From contig NZ_LMKH01000035.1 of the NCBI RefSeq assembly GCF_001421415.1, forward strand, positions 57,652-121,651: 64,000 nt of DNA, in the 5' to 3' direction. The notes under the pieces are model-generated. The model was given only the letters and a program-made list of their open reading frames with translations. It was not told the origin of the DNA and did no database searches. The position numbers and the translations under genes were made by a program. This DNA is from Sphingomonas sp. Leaf208. GTDB taxonomy: Bacteria; Pseudomonadota; Alphaproteobacteria; Sphingomonadales; Sphingomonadaceae. Shown piece by piece: positions 54,308-63,975 of the stretch. How positions within the stretch are numbered: position 1 is the stretch's first letter; each line of letters begins with the position of its first letter.

Positions 54308-54661
54308 TCAAGCCTCCCGCGGAGGCCGCAAAGCCGGCGCGACGCCCGCCCCAAGATCCAGCACCGCCACGCGCTCGGTCACCATAGCCGGCTCCCGCAA
54401 CGCCACGCCGAGCACCCGAGCGCCATTCCAGTTCGAAGGCGGCACGCACCCGATGCACCCATGCAGCGGCGTAGCCTTCCGATCGGGCGCCTCGTGATCC
54501 GGCCGATAGACCGATATCGCCTCGTGCGTCCCGCTCATCGCCGCCATATCCATGACGACGGCAGGCCCCCGCGAAGCAGACGCATCATGACACGCCGCCG
54601 GCGCCACCGCAGGAAACGCAAACGCAGCAAGGAGCAAAGCCAGGATCAGGCGCGCGAGCAT
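54308..54661 (-). CDS. Small secreted Cys/His protein, partner of the Met-rich barrel
   Basis: 117 residues with a signal peptide (ends VAPAA). The mature part has PLHGCIGCVPPSN, a H-x-C-x-x-C pattern, plus a Met-rich MDMAAMSGTHE segment. It resembles the small DUF2946-type proteins found beside copper-export genes, without certainty. Probably co-transcribed with 52607-54259, 48 bp downstream. Confidence 0.6.
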   Translation of the reverse strand: MLARLILALLLAAFAFPAVAPAACHDASASRGPAVVMDMAAMSGTHEAISVYRPDHEAPDRKATPLHGCIGCVPPSNWNGARVLGVALREPAMVTERVAVLDLGAGVAPALRPPREA

Positions 54662-54785
54662 GTCGCCGGTCTAGACCCCCACGCGACCCGCGACAACCGC
54701 GCAGTCTTTCCTTGAACCCGTCAAACCTACGGCCGCGTCAAACCGCCGACTTGCCCGAAAGCCGCGAAAGGTTCAGCCTCGACCC

Positions 54786-55025
54786 ATGAAGACCCCAACG
54801 CACCCCGAACGAACCAAAACCCCGAGCACCCCCGCCGCCAAAGTCTCGATCAGGATCGGCAAGCGCACGACCTTCGACGCCTCGGTAACAACCGTCGGAC
54901 TGCTATCGGTCGGCGCGCTCGTATCCAGCATCCTCCTGTCCAGCGCCGTCATAGTCGCCGCAGCAAGTCGCAAGGCCGCAAGACGACCATTGGCATTGCC
55001 TGATCTTACCAAGAGCAACGGCTAA
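54786..55025 (+). CDS. Small membrane protein
   Basis: 79 residues. A hydrophilic, Lys/Thr/Pro-rich N-terminus, one hydrophobic helix (VGLLSVGALVSSILLSSAVIVAA, ~38-60), and a basic tail. Coding potential is moderate; no family recognised. Confidence 0.45.
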   Translation: MKTPTHPERTKTPSTPAAKVSIRIGKRTTFDASVTTVGLLSVGALVSSILLSSAVIVAAASRKAARRPLALPDLTKSNG

Positions 55026-55045
55026 CGGCTGATAGTGGACGGTTG

Positions 55046-55444
55046 ATGGATGTGCTTGGATACCTGATGGACAGATCGAGATCCGCGACAACTATGCTTA
55101 CCATGTTGGCGGTTATGTCGCTTCTAAGTGGTTGCAACCGGCCCATTTCCGATGCCAACAAACTTGAGGCGATTCGAGCCGGGGCTCAGGCGCTGATGAA
55201 AAAATACCCGGCGGAACGACCAAAAAACTGGAGAAAAATCTCGAAGGGAAAATGGCCTGCGGCTATCGCCGACCTCTACCCTGAAGATGTAACGGTCCAC
55301 ACCTGGGGCGTGGATATCACGACCAAAGCATATTTCGATGGTGGCTATGGCTACGATGTGCCGGTCAGCAAAGCGAACCTTCCGATGCCCGCAGCTTGCT
55401 ACTCGGAACCAAGTCGCGGTGTGTTCTGGCATGATCCGTGCTGA
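55046..55444 (+). CDS. Small lipoprotein, unknown
   Basis: 132 residues from ATG 55046. Hydrophobic N-terminus with lipobox LLSGC. The mature domain (YPEDVTVHTWGVDITTKAYFDGGYGYDVP) has two further Cys near its end. Its base composition looks more AT-rich than its neighbours, so it may be an acquired accessory gene. Confidence 0.55.
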   Translation: MDVLGYLMDRSRSATTMLTMLAVMSLLSGCNRPISDANKLEAIRAGAQALMKKYPAERPKNWRKISKGKWPAAIADLYPEDVTVHTWGVDITTKAYFDGGYGYDVPVSKANLPMPAACYSEPSRGVFWHDPC

Positions 55445-55551
55445 ACCGGGGCTAATCTGCCGCAATGGAAATCGTGTAATCTACTGTCTCGGCAGTTGAG
55501 GCAGCAACCACCGATAAATATTCGTCAACTAGTACGCCCGTATGGTGGCGT

Positions 55552-55953
55552 ATGGAGCGTTCCTTTATCGCGGTCACGGCGATCGCCTCGACATTGATGT
55601 TTGCCGGTGTCTGGAAAGCCACTGAGCCGCAGCCCATTCCTGCCCCGGCTATGGTCGATACCAAGGCGGTCCCCGATATGGCGATCGCCGCGCCGCCGGT
55701 GGTGCAGCGACACGCCGTCGCGCCTGCACGGCGCGTAGCACACGCCGAGCCCTACAACGTCGTGCGACCAGCATTTGGATCATCGCCACCGGCCCGCCCT
55801 TCAACCAACTCCGGATCGGAAAGCTCGGTATTCTACAGCGGATGTCGCGAAGTACGCGCGGCAGGCGCCGCACCGCTCCACCGAGGCCAGCCGGGCTACC
55901 GCGAAGGCATGGACGGCGATGGCGACGGGATAGCCTGCGAAAACTATCGCTGA
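55552..55953 (+). CDS. Excalibur calcium-binding domain protein
   Basis: 133 residues. N-terminal hydrophobic signal/anchor, Pro/Ala-rich linker, then the excalibur domain (FYSGCREVRAAGAAPLHRGQPGYREGMDGDGDGIACE) with the DGDGDGIACE Ca2+ loop. Likely a membrane-anchored periplasmic protein. Confidence 0.82.
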   Translation: MERSFIAVTAIASTLMFAGVWKATEPQPIPAPAMVDTKAVPDMAIAAPPVVQRHAVAPARRVAHAEPYNVVRPAFGSSPPARPSTNSGSESSVFYSGCREVRAAGAAPLHRGQPGYREGMDGDGDGIACENYR

Positions 55954-55971
55954 CCCGCCACCGCCAAACCC

Positions 55972-57069
55972 TCAGCTATGCAGGAAGTGCATCACGTCGC
56001 CGTCATGGACGACGTACGCCTTGCCTTCCGCGCGCAGCTTGCCCGCCTCGCGTGCCTTCGATTCCCCACCCAGCGCGATGAAGTCGTCGAATGCGATCGT
56101 CTCAGCGCGGATGAAGCCCTTTTCGAAATCGCCGTGGATTTCGCCCGCCGCCTGCGGTGCGGTCGCGCCCTCGTGGACCGTCCAGGCACGCGCTTCCTTC
56201 GGGCCGACCGTGAAGAACGTCAGCAGGTGGAGCAGCTTGTACCCGGCGGTGATGACACGCGCGAGGCCGGTCTCCTCCAGCCCCAGCTCGCCGAGAAACT
56301 CGCCGCGATCCTCGGCCGGCATCGTCGCGATCTCCGCCTCGATCGCCGCCGACACCACGACCGCCTCGGCGCCCTCGGCCTTCGCCTTCTCGAACACCCG
56401 CGCCGACAGCGCATTGCCGTTCGCCGCATCGCCCTCGTCGACGTTGCACACGTACAGGACCGGTTTCGCGGTCAGCAGCTGCGCCTGTGCGAACACGCGC
56501 GCCTCGTCCTCGTCCTTCGGCACGGTCAGCCGCGCGGGCTTGCCTTCGCGGAGCAGTTCGAGCGCCTGGCCGAGCACGGCGGCGCCGATCTTGGCTTCCT
56601 TGTCGCCCTGCATGCCCTTCTTGGTGAGGTTGGGGACACGCTTCTCGAGGCTTTCGAGATCGCTCAGCATCAGCTCGGTGTCGACCGTCTCGGCATCGGC
56701 GATCGGGTCGACCTTGTTGTCGACATGAGTCACGTCGCCGTCTTCGAAGCAGCGCAGCACATGGACGATCGCGTCGACCTCGCGGATGTTGCCGAGGAAC
56801 TGGTTGCCGAGCCCTTCGCCCTTCGACGCGCCGCGCACCAGGCCGGCGATGTCGACGAAGCCGAGCTGGGTCTCGATGATCTTCTGCGATCCGGCGATCT
56901 TGGCGAGCGCGTCGAGCCGCTTGTCGGGCACGCCGACGTTACCGACGTTCGGCTCGATCGTGCAGAACGGATAGTTCGCCGCCTGCGCCGCGGCCGTCTC
57001 GGTCAGCGCGTTGAAGAGAGTGGACTTGCCGACGTTCGGCAGCCCCACGATGCCGCAGCGAAAACCCAT
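55972..57069 (-). CDS. ychF: Redox-regulated ATPase YchF
   Basis: 365 residues. P-loop [14 protein letters not shown] near residue 8, G-domain of the Obg family with altered G4 specificity (ATP over GTP), and a C-terminal TGS domain ([24 protein letters not shown]). Cytoplasmic, ribosome associated, linked to oxidative stress. Confidence 0.96.
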   Translation of the reverse strand: MGFRCGIVGLPNVGKSTLFNALTETAAAQAANYPFCTIEPNVGNVGVPDKRLDALAKIAGSQKIIETQLGFVDIAGLVRGASKGEGLGNQFLGNIREVDAIVHVLRCFEDGDVTHVDNKVDPIADAETVDTELMLSDLESLEKRVPNLTKKGMQGDKEAKIGAAVLGQALELLREGKPARLTVPKDEDEARVFAQAQLLTAKPVLYVCNVDEGDAANGNALSARVFEKAKAEGAEAVVVSAAIEAEIATMPAEDRGEFLGELGLEETGLARVITAGYKLLHLLTFFTVGPKEARAWTVHEGATAPQAAGEIHGDFEKGFIRAETIAFDDFIALGGESKAREAGKLRAEGKAYVVHDGDVMHFLHS

Positions 57070-57162
57070 GATATGCCCTTGGTATAAGAATGTGGTGGCG
57101 CTTTAGGGCAGGGCGGCAAGGAAGGCCAGTGAAGGCCGTGCGCGCGGTAAGAGTTCGTCCGG

Positions 57163-57274
57163 CTCCCCTCCCTGGAAGGGAGGGGCTGGGGGTGGGTAGG
57201 CCAGCCTTGGCCGCAACTGTTCCACGATCCGGACACCGACCCACCCCCAACCCCTCCCTTCCAGGGAGGGGAGA
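57163..57274. repeat. Inverted repeat (family R1)
   Basis: Same two-arm element as 6371-6480, in the divergent region between ychF and the alcohol dehydrogenase. Confidence 0.85.
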
Positions 57275-57349
57275 AGCCCACGCCTTGCGGCACGGTCCCG
57301 CTTCCCCCTGATCGACCCACTCGATTGCCGCAGTGCAGCAAAATAATCA

Positions 57350-57361
57350 TACCGAACGGTA
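57350..57361. promoter_or_regulatory. TACCGAACGGTA palindrome (possible TetR-type operator)
   Basis: Perfect 12-bp palindrome 59 bp before the alcohol dehydrogenase start, of the TACCG-NN-CGGTA kind bound by many TetR regulators. No TetR gene is adjacent. Confidence 0.4.
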
Positions 57362-57419
57362 GTTATCATATGGTCGACGCTTATATCCCGATCCTAGCTT
57401 GAGATAGATCAGGAATTAC

Positions 57420-58484
57420 ATGACCACGACCGCCCACGGCTACGCCGCGCAATCCCCCGAAACCACGCTCGCGCCCTTCAGCTTCGAACGCCGCGAACCC
57501 GGCAAGACCGACGTCGCGATCGACATCGCGTTCTGCGGCGTTTGCCATTCCGACCTCCACACCGCCAAGGGCGAATGGGAAGGCACGCTCTACCCCTGCG
57601 TCCCCGGCCACGAGATTGTCGGCCACGTCACCGCGGTCGGCAGCGACGTCACCAAGTTCGAGGTCGGCGACGTCGTCGGCGTCGGCTGTATGGTCGACAG
57701 CTGCGGCGAATGCCCGTCGTGCAAGGACGGCGAGGAGCAATATTGCGAGACCACCGGCTTCGTCGGCACGTATAACGGCCCCGATCCCGTGCTCGGCGGC
57801 CACACCTTCGGCGGCTATTCGGACAAGATCGTCGTCGACGAAGGCTTCGTGCTGAAGGTCTCGCATCCCGAAGCCGACCTCGCCGCGGTCGCGCCGCTGC
57901 TTTGCGCGGGCATCACCACCTATTCGCCGCTCAAGCACTGGAAGGTCGGCCCCGGCCAGAAGGTCGGCATCGTCGGCCTGGGCGGTCTCGGTCACATGGG
58001 CGTCAAGATCGCCAACGCGATGGGCGCCGAGGTCTATGTCTTCTCGACTTCGCCGAACAAGCGCGACGATGCCAAGCGTCTCGGCGCGAAGGACCTGATC
58101 GTGTCGAAGGACGAAGCCGCGATGGCCGAACACGCCAACAGCTTCGACTTCATCCTGAACACCGTCGCAGCGAGCCACAACCTCGACACGTTCACGGCAT
58201 TGCTCAAGCGCGACGGCACGATGACCTTGGTCGGCGTTCCCGAGCACGCGCATCCGTCGCCCTCGGTCGGCAACCTGATCTTCAAGCGCCGCGCGATCGC
58301 CGGCTCGCTGATCGGTGGCATCGCCGAGACGCAGGAGATGCTCGATTTCTGCAACGAGCACGGCCTGGTGTCGGACATCGAGATGATCCGCATGGACGAG
58401 ATCGAACCCTCGTATCAGCGCATGGTGAAGAGCGACGTGAAGTACCGCTTCGTCATCGACATGGCCTCGATGAAAGCGGCCTGA
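57420..58484 (+). CDS. Zinc-dependent alcohol dehydrogenase (YahK/CAD type)
   Basis: 354 residues. Catalytic zinc ligands in FCGVCHSDLHTAKG and GHEIVGHV; structural zinc Cys cluster CGECPSCKDGEEQYC; NADP fold GLGGLGHMGVKIA. The C-terminus (GSLIGGIAETQEMLDFCNEH) fits the cinnamyl-alcohol-dehydrogenase group. Broad aldehyde reduction is likely; substrate unknown. Confidence 0.93.
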   Translation: MTTTAHGYAAQSPETTLAPFSFERREPGKTDVAIDIAFCGVCHSDLHTAKGEWEGTLYPCVPGHEIVGHVTAVGSDVTKFEVGDVVGVGCMVDSCGECPSCKDGEEQYCETTGFVGTYNGPDPVLGGHTFGGYSDKIVVDEGFVLKVSHPEADLAAVAPLLCAGITTYSPLKHWKVGPGQKVGIVGLGGLGHMGVKIANAMGAEVYVFSTSPNKRDDAKRLGAKDLIVSKDEAAMAEHANSFDFILNTVAASHNLDTFTALLKRDGTMTLVGVPEHAHPSPSVGNLIFKRRAIAGSLIGGIAETQEMLDFCNEHGLVSDIEMIRMDEIEPSYQRMVKSDVKYRFVIDMASMKAA

Positions 58485-58659
58485 TCGAAGGCCGGCCCGT
58501 CCCAGCGGAGGAGCCGGCACCACCATCATGTACCGGAGCCCGGTTATATCAGTCTAGTTTTCAACTATAACTATAATACTGATCCGTAATCGATCAGGTT
58601 TTCAGCACAAGTCATAGATTAGCGTAGTGTATTACCTCGGATGTTCGGGGGGCGTTGCA

Positions 58660-59679
58660 ATGCGTAAAAGAATAAGTGCAAGCTTGCTTACCATCGCAAT
58701 GACAACGGGATGCGGGCCGATATTGCGAGATGTCCGTCACCCGGGGGGGTATCCCGGATATCTGCTCGACAAGCGAACATTCGACGCGTCGAGATCGAAA
58801 CAGTTGCAGCTGTTCAGGGCGGCGCTGATTATGGCGATGGCGGCCCGGATGGGCACCGCCACCATTCGCGACGGGAAGGATGCGGACGCCTTCGTCGATT
58901 ATCTTGCCGCTGCGGCGGACGAGATTAACTATGCAGGCGCAAGTCTCTATCCGGTCGATGGGCAATTGCCCTGCAAGGTTAAGGGCGCGAACCCATATAT
59001 ATCTCCGGTCGATGGGCTTCCGACGCTACCGCCTGCGAACTATGTCGCGTGCACTGGCGGGTATTACAGCTTGTTCGAAAGCGACGTGCCTATGATGGAG
59101 GCGCGGATATCAAGGCTGATGCTGGCCGCTCTACCTGAGGAGCGCGTTCGATCATTTTTGCAGGATTCGGCGAAGGGCAATGTCTTGTCGGCTGGATTGA
59201 ACGCGATCAGGGCTGTCTCGGAAGCCGCCGGCGGATTGCACCGTGCCACAGGTGTCTATCGCACCGGCATGGAAGTGGTGGCGGCGAACATGACGACGTG
59301 CAAGCCGAAATCGGGTCAGCCAATCAACACATTGGGTGCCAACACAGCGCTTGCGTCTAAAGGCGCGATCGAGGCGCAGGAACATTCGACCGTTTGGGAT
59401 GCCGTGGAGTGTATGGGGTTGTCGCACGATGACCTCTTCTCCAGCCCCGACGAGGCGAAGGGAACGGAGCTAGGGAAAACCGTCAGCATCAGCAGTTTCG
59501 ACGCGATCATGCATATTGCTCGCACGGCCTGCAAGCGGCTGCAGATCAACACCGATATGGAACCTATGGCCCCGAAACTGACTGCATCTGAAATTGCAGG
59601 ACGAGTTACAGTTCGAGACGACCAGTGTCGCCATATTGTATTCAAACCCCAAGCTCGACCGGGCAGCGAGCTTCACTGA
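58660..59679 (+). CDS. Hypothetical secreted protein, possible lipoprotein
   Basis: 339 residues from ATG 58660 (GGGGGGC upstream); an in-frame GTG at 58627 is less likely. The N-terminal signal ends in MTTGCG, an imperfect lipobox. No known domain. Codon and base composition appear less GC-biased than the flanking genes and the upstream 100 bp are AT-rich, hinting at an acquired or lineage-specific gene. Confidence 0.65.
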   Translation: MRKRISASLLTIAMTTGCGPILRDVRHPGGYPGYLLDKRTFDASRSKQLQLFRAALIMAMAARMGTATIRDGKDADAFVDYLAAAADEINYAGASLYPVDGQLPCKVKGANPYISPVDGLPTLPPANYVACTGGYYSLFESDVPMMEARISRLMLAALPEERVRSFLQDSAKGNVLSAGLNAIRAVSEAAGGLHRATGVYRTGMEVVAANMTTCKPKSGQPINTLGANTALASKGAIEAQEHSTVWDAVECMGLSHDDLFSSPDEAKGTELGKTVSISSFDAIMHIARTACKRLQINTDMEPMAPKLTASEIAGRVTVRDDQCRHIVFKPQARPGSELH

Positions 59680-59709
59680 GAAACGCGGGCACCGGTGTTC
59701 GAGCAGTGA

Positions 59710-60327
59710 TCACCACCGATAATTGAAACTGATACTGATCCGCTCGCCGTCCATCTTTTTGAGGCCCGCATTCGTGACGACCTCATGCCGCAACCAGCTC
59801 TCCCACAGAAACACACTCCCAGGCTTAGGCTCGGCATACACGAACGTCCGCAGATCCTCCGCCGCATCCTCCAGCCGCGTCGGCGCCGCCATCATCATCG
59901 GCAACCGAGGATCCTCCAGCTTCAACGCCCCAGCCCCCTCGGGAATCGCCACGTACATCGTCCCCGACACCACGCTATGCGGATGGATATGCCCCGAATG
60001 CGCGCCCCCAGGCTTCAGGACGTTCACCCAAAGACTATCCAGCTTCAACTTCCGCCCGCCCAGATCGAACGCGCAATCCTTCGCGAACTGCGCGACATGC
60101 TTGTTCAGCACCCGCACCAGATCCCCGAACCGCGGATCGCGCAACGGCAGGTCGTTCAGCGACGCATACGACGTATACCCGCGATACCCATGCGCCTTCG
60201 ACCACGCGACTCCGGCGCGATCCGCCTTCGCCAGTTCAAGCGCGGCGTCCTCCAATTCCTCGACCAGATCGTCGTCGCCGAGATCGGCCTCGTAGAACCG
60301 CGTGGCAAACAAGGAACGGGTGGTCAT
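59710..60327 (-). CDS. TIGR02466-type 2-oxoglutarate/Fe(II) oxygenase-like protein
   Basis: 205 residues from ATG 60327, overlapping the pth stop by 4 bp. The double-stranded beta-helix pattern is visible: HSGHIHPHSVVSGTMYVAIP (metal His region) and SWLRHEVVTN (distal His), with the C-terminal RISISFNYRW. Substrate unknown. Confidence 0.78.
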   Translation of the reverse strand: MTTRSLFATRFYEADLGDDDLVEELEDAALELAKADRAGVAWSKAHGYRGYTSYASLNDLPLRDPRFGDLVRVLNKHVAQFAKDCAFDLGGRKLKLDSLWVNVLKPGGAHSGHIHPHSVVSGTMYVAIPEGAGALKLEDPRLPMMMAAPTRLEDAAEDLRTFVYAEPKPGSVFLWESWLRHEVVTNAGLKKMDGERISISFNYRW

Positions 60328-60893
60328 GGCTGCATCCTCAACGCGACATCGTTCATGAAGCGGACGTCGTCGCCTTCCGCCAGCCACTTCGCCTCCGCCG
60401 CGACCGCGCCGAGCATGTCTGACAGCGGCTCGATCTCGGCCTTCGCATAATTGCCGAGCACATAGCCGGTCACGCGATCCTTGTGCCCCGGATGCCCGAT
60501 CCCCAGCCGAACGCGGCGAAACTCGGGTCCCAGATGCTGGTCGGTCGAGCGCAAGCCATTATGCCCCGCGGTCCCGCCGCCGGTCTTCACCTTCACGCGG
60601 AACGGCGCGATGTCGAGTTCGTCGTGGAACACCGTCAGCGCCTCGACGCCGAGCTTGTAGAACCGCAACGCCTCGCCGATCGCGCGGCCGCTCTCGTTCA
60701 TGAAGGTGGCTGGCTTCAGCAGCAGGATCTTGGTCGAACCGATCCGCCCCTCCTGCGTCCAGCCCTGGAACTGCTTCTTGACCGCGCCGAAGCCGTGTAC
60801 CTCGGCGATCGCGTCGGCGACCATGAACCCGACATTGTGCCGGTGCATCGCATATTGCGCCCCCGGATTGCCGAGTCCCGCCCAGATCTGCAC
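60324..60893 (-). CDS. pth: Peptidyl-tRNA hydrolase
   Basis: 189 residues from GTG 60893 with GGAGA upstream. Motifs: GLGNPGAQYAMHRHNVGF (catalytic His), KPATFMNESG, HDELDIAPFRVKVKTGGGTAGHNGLRS. It recycles peptidyl-tRNA released by stalled ribosomes. rplY lies upstream on the same strand, as is common, but an intrinsic terminator and a repeat separate them. Confidence 0.96.
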   Translation of the reverse strand: MQIWAGLGNPGAQYAMHRHNVGFMVADAIAEVHGFGAVKKQFQGWTQEGRIGSTKILLLKPATFMNESGRAIGEALRFYKLGVEALTVFHDELDIAPFRVKVKTGGGTAGHNGLRSTDQHLGPEFRRVRLGIGHPGHKDRVTGYVLGNYAKAEIEPLSDMLGAVAAEAKWLAEGDDVRFMNDVALRMQP

Positions 60894-60932
60894 GTGTGAT
60901 TCTCCAAAAGAACGCGTCGGCCACTCAACCGT

Positions 60933-61012
60933 GTTCTCCTGCGAACGCAGGAGCCCAGGGTAACGGGCGGCGGCACTGCTTGATCCTGGACCCGCGCGTT
61001 CGCGAGGGAACA
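60933..61012. repeat. Inverted repeat (family R6)
   Basis: GTTCTCCTGCGAACGCAGGA left arm and CCTGGACC..GGGAAC right arm, between rplY and pth. Confidence 0.75.
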
Positions 61013-61030
61013 GGAGGGCAAGCCCCATAA

Positions 61031-61067
61031 AACGAAACGGGCGGGAAAGCCCTAGCTTTCCCGCCCG
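61031..61067 (-). terminator. Intrinsic terminator of rplY
   Basis: CGGGCGGGAAAGC (61038-61050) pairs with GCTTTCCCGCCCG (61055-61067); on the minus strand TTTCGTTTT follows. Confidence 0.85.
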
Positions 61068-61098
61068 CCAGATCATCCTAAGACGAAGGGCTGAACCC

Positions 61099-61797
61099 TC
61101 AGTCCTTCTTCTGCGGCGTGATCTTGTCATCGTCGTTGTCGTCGTCGTTAGGCTCAACGACCGGCTCTTCGTCCGAAGCAGCCTCGGCAGCCTGAGCTTC
61201 GGCGACTTCAGCCTCGAGCTCTTCGTCCTCGACGGTCGGCACGGTCGGCGGCACGATCGTGGCGATCGCGAAGTCGCGGTCGTCGATCGCGGGCGTCGCG
61301 CCCTTGGGCAGCTTCACGTCGCTGATGTGGATCGAATCACCGATCTCCAGACCTGCGAGCGAAATCGTGATCTCGCTCGGGATGTCCGAAGCGTCGACGA
61401 CCAGCTCGATCTCGTGACGCGTGATGTTGAGGACGCCCTTGCCCTTCTTGATGCCCGGTGCGTCGTCCTCGTCGGTGAACGCGATCGGCACGGCGACCGT
61501 CACGGTCGAATGCTCGCCGATGCGCAGGAAATCGACATGGATCGGGCGATCCGAGACCGGGTGGAACGAGACGTCCTTCGGCAGCGTGCGCACGCCGTTG
61601 ACCATCACGACGGAATTCATGAAGTGGCCGGTCATCAGCGCCTTCATCAGCGCCTTTTCCTCGAGGTGAACCGAGGTTGGTTCCTGGTTCAGGCCGTAGA
61701 TCACGGCAGGCACGCGGCCATCACGACGCAGCGCCCGGGAGGCTCCCTTGCCAACCCGGTCACGCGTCTCGGCTGCGAGCGTCAACTGGTCGCTCAT
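61099..61797 (-). CDS. rplY: Large ribosomal subunit protein bL25 (CTC family)
   Basis: 232 residues, the long two-domain CTC form. The N-terminal 5S-rRNA-binding domain ([26 protein letters not shown]) is followed by the beta-rich TL5 domain and an acidic C-terminal tail. Ends just before its terminator. Confidence 0.95.
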   Translation of the reverse strand: MSDQLTLAAETRDRVGKGASRALRRDGRVPAVIYGLNQEPTSVHLEEKALMKALMTGHFMNSVVMVNGVRTLPKDVSFHPVSDRPIHVDFLRIGEHSTVTVAVPIAFTDEDDAPGIKKGKGVLNITRHEIELVVDASDIPSEITISLAGLEIGDSIHISDVKLPKGATPAIDDRDFAIATIVPPTVPTVEDEELEAEVAEAQAAEAASDEEPVVEPNDDDNDDDKITPQKKD

Positions 61798-61910
61798 CTG
61801 TATTCTCCGAAACTCGTTTGTTGTCCTTCCCGCCCACGCCTCCAGGGATGACCATGGACCGGAAGCGCGGGCGCATAGCGGAAAGCGGCGTTAGAATCAA
61901 CTAAACCTGT

Positions 61911-62058
61911 ACCCTCGCCCCTCCGGGGAGAGGGAGGGGCCCGCGTGCGCTTGCACGTGGGAGGGTGAGGGGCGGTGAGGCTCGGGGCGGGTATCCCAAC
62001 TCCCCCTCACCCTTCCGTCGCAAGTGCTCCTCCCTCCCTCTCCCCGAGGGGAGAGGGA
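61911..62058. repeat. Inverted repeat (family R3)
   Basis: Two inverted R3 modules in the region between the divergent rplY start and the TraB/GumN gene end. Confidence 0.8.
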
Positions 62059-62066
62059 CTTGGGCA

Positions 62067-62987
62067 TCAATACTTTACCCGCTCGGCCCTCACGCCAAGC
62101 TTAGCCAATTGCGCCTGGACGCTGTCCTTGCCCGCCAAATGCCCGGCGCCGACCGCGACGAACACAGTCCCCGGCGTCCCGAGCCGAGTCTTCACCCACT
62201 CCGCCCACCGCGCGTTACGATCCACCAGCAGCACCTTCGCCACCTCCGGCGAATCCTTCAGACTATCGTTCATCTCTTTCGCCAAAGCTTCAGGATCCCC
62301 CTTCGCCCACTCGTCGACCATCGTCGCCATCGTGCTCTCGAGCTTCGGCAACTCGTCGATCGTGCTGCCGAGGAACTGCATCTGCGCCTTCTGCGACAGC
62401 CCGCCGAAATACCCCAGCTGCTGCTCCGCGGTCTCCAACCCGATCACCGGCTTGCCCGCAGCCTTGGCCGCCGCCGTGATCACCTGCTCGGGCCCGTTCG
62501 CCGCATCATAGCCAAGCTTCGACAGCGGCGCGATCGACAGGTTGGTCGCCGCCAGCCAAGGCTTGAACCGATCGAACGCATTCGCCGGCAGCCCCAGATC
62601 GGTCACCGCCTTCGCATACGCCGCGCGCTTGTCCGCGGGCAGCTGCTCGGTCAGCGTCGGCCCGTCCTTCGACACCCCCGTCGCCATCACCAGCGACTGC
62701 ATCTTGGCAGGATCGGGCATCACCAGCTCCAGCACCACCTGGTTCGAGCGATCGAACGCAGTCTTCACCGCCTCGTCGAACCACGTCATGCCGGGCTTCA
62801 ACACATGGATCGTCCCGAACAGGTAGATCGTCGTGTCCTTGTCCTTCACCACCCAGAGCGCGGGATCGGCATCGTTCGCGGCTTGTACAGGCTTCGGCGC
62901 GACCTGCGCACAGGCGGGCAGGGCGAACGCCATGGCGATGGCAGAGAGCGCGGATCGGAACGAAACGATCTTCGAAAACAGCTTCAA
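62067..62987 (-). CDS. TraB/GumN family lipoprotein
   Basis: 306 residues if started at TTG 62987 (AGGATG upstream); no ATG/GTG fits as well. Lipobox LPAC. The family core is [23 protein letters not shown] (G-T-I-H) with the distal [16 protein letters not shown] (G-x-G-H) motif, the two conserved parts of TraB/GumN proteins, thought to be metal-dependent peptidase-like. Periplasmic face of the outer membrane is likely. Confidence 0.88.
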   Translation of the reverse strand: MKLFSKIVSFRSALSAIAMAFALPACAQVAPKPVQAANDADPALWVVKDKDTTIYLFGTIHVLKPGMTWFDEAVKTAFDRSNQVVLELVMPDPAKMQSLVMATGVSKDGPTLTEQLPADKRAAYAKAVTDLGLPANAFDRFKPWLAATNLSIAPLSKLGYDAANGPEQVITAAAKAAGKPVIGLETAEQQLGYFGGLSQKAQMQFLGSTIDELPKLESTMATMVDEWAKGDPEALAKEMNDSLKDSPEVAKVLLVDRNARWAEWVKTRLGTPGTVFVAVGAGHLAGKDSVQAQLAKLGVRAERVKY

Positions 62988-63096
62988 GACGACGACATCC
63001 TCATTGTTGGTTTGGCCCCATGTAGGACGCCCGGCCGCAACGCACCACTTGCCTCCCGCACCCCCATCCGCCAAAGCCCAGCCCGTGACCCAGCCC

Positions 63097-63975
63097 GTGA
63101 CCCAGCCACCGACAAAGCCTCTTAGCTTCCAGCGCATGATCCTCACGCTCCACGATTACTGGAGCGAACACGGATGCCTGATCCTGCAGCCCTACGACAT
63201 GGAAATGGGCGCGGGCACCTTCCATACCGCCACCACGCTCCGCGCGCTCGGCCCCAAGCCGTGGAACGCCGCGTTCGTACAGCCCTGCCGCCGCCCAACC
63301 GACGGTCGCTACGGCGAGAACCCCAATCGGCTCCAGCATTACTACCAGTATCAGGTCATCCTGAAGCCGAGCCCCGCCAACCTCCAGGAACTCTACCTCG
63401 GTAGCTTGGCCGCGATCGGCATAGACATGCTGAAGCACGACATCCGCTTCGTCGAGGACGACTGGGAAAGCCCGACGCTCGGCGCCTGGGGTCTCGGCTG
63501 GGAGGTCTGGTGCGACGGCATGGAGGTGACGCAGTTCACCTATTTCCAGCAGATGGGCGGCTTCGACATGAAGCCCGTCGCCGGCGAACTCACCTACGGG
63601 CTCGAGCGCCTGGCGATGTATATCCAGGACAAGGACTCGGTCTACGATCTGGCGTTCAACGACGCCGGCGTAACCTACGGCGACGTGTTCCTGGAGAACG
63701 AGCAGGAAATGTCGAAGTGGAACTTCGAGATCGCCGACACGGACTCGCTCTTCGACCAGTTCCGCAAGCACGTCGCCGAATGCGAGAACAGCCTCTCCGC
63801 CAAGCTCCCGATCCCAGCCTACGAACAGGCGATCAAAGGCAGCCACATCTTCAACCTGCTCCAGGCCCGCGGCGTAATCTCCGTAGCCGAACGCCAAGCC
63901 TATATGGGCCGCGTCCGAGACCTCGCCAAAGGCGCGTGCGCAGCCTGGATGGACAAGCACGGATGGGCGGCATGA
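63097..63975 (+). CDS. glyQ: Glycyl-tRNA synthetase alpha chain
   Basis: 292 residues from GTG 63097 (63085 also possible). Class II motifs: [54 protein letters not shown] and [19 protein letters not shown]. It is the catalytic subunit of the alpha2beta2 GlyRS; glyS is not seen before the window ends 25 bp later. Confidence 0.96.
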   Translation: MTQPPTKPLSFQRMILTLHDYWSEHGCLILQPYDMEMGAGTFHTATTLRALGPKPWNAAFVQPCRRPTDGRYGENPNRLQHYYQYQVILKPSPANLQELYLGSLAAIGIDMLKHDIRFVEDDWESPTLGAWGLGWEVWCDGMEVTQFTYFQQMGGFDMKPVAGELTYGLERLAMYIQDKDSVYDLAFNDAGVTYGDVFLENEQEMSKWNFEIADTDSLFDQFRKHVAECENSLSAKLPIPAYEQAIKGSHIFNLLQARGVISVAERQAYMGRVRDLAKGACAAWMDKHGWAA

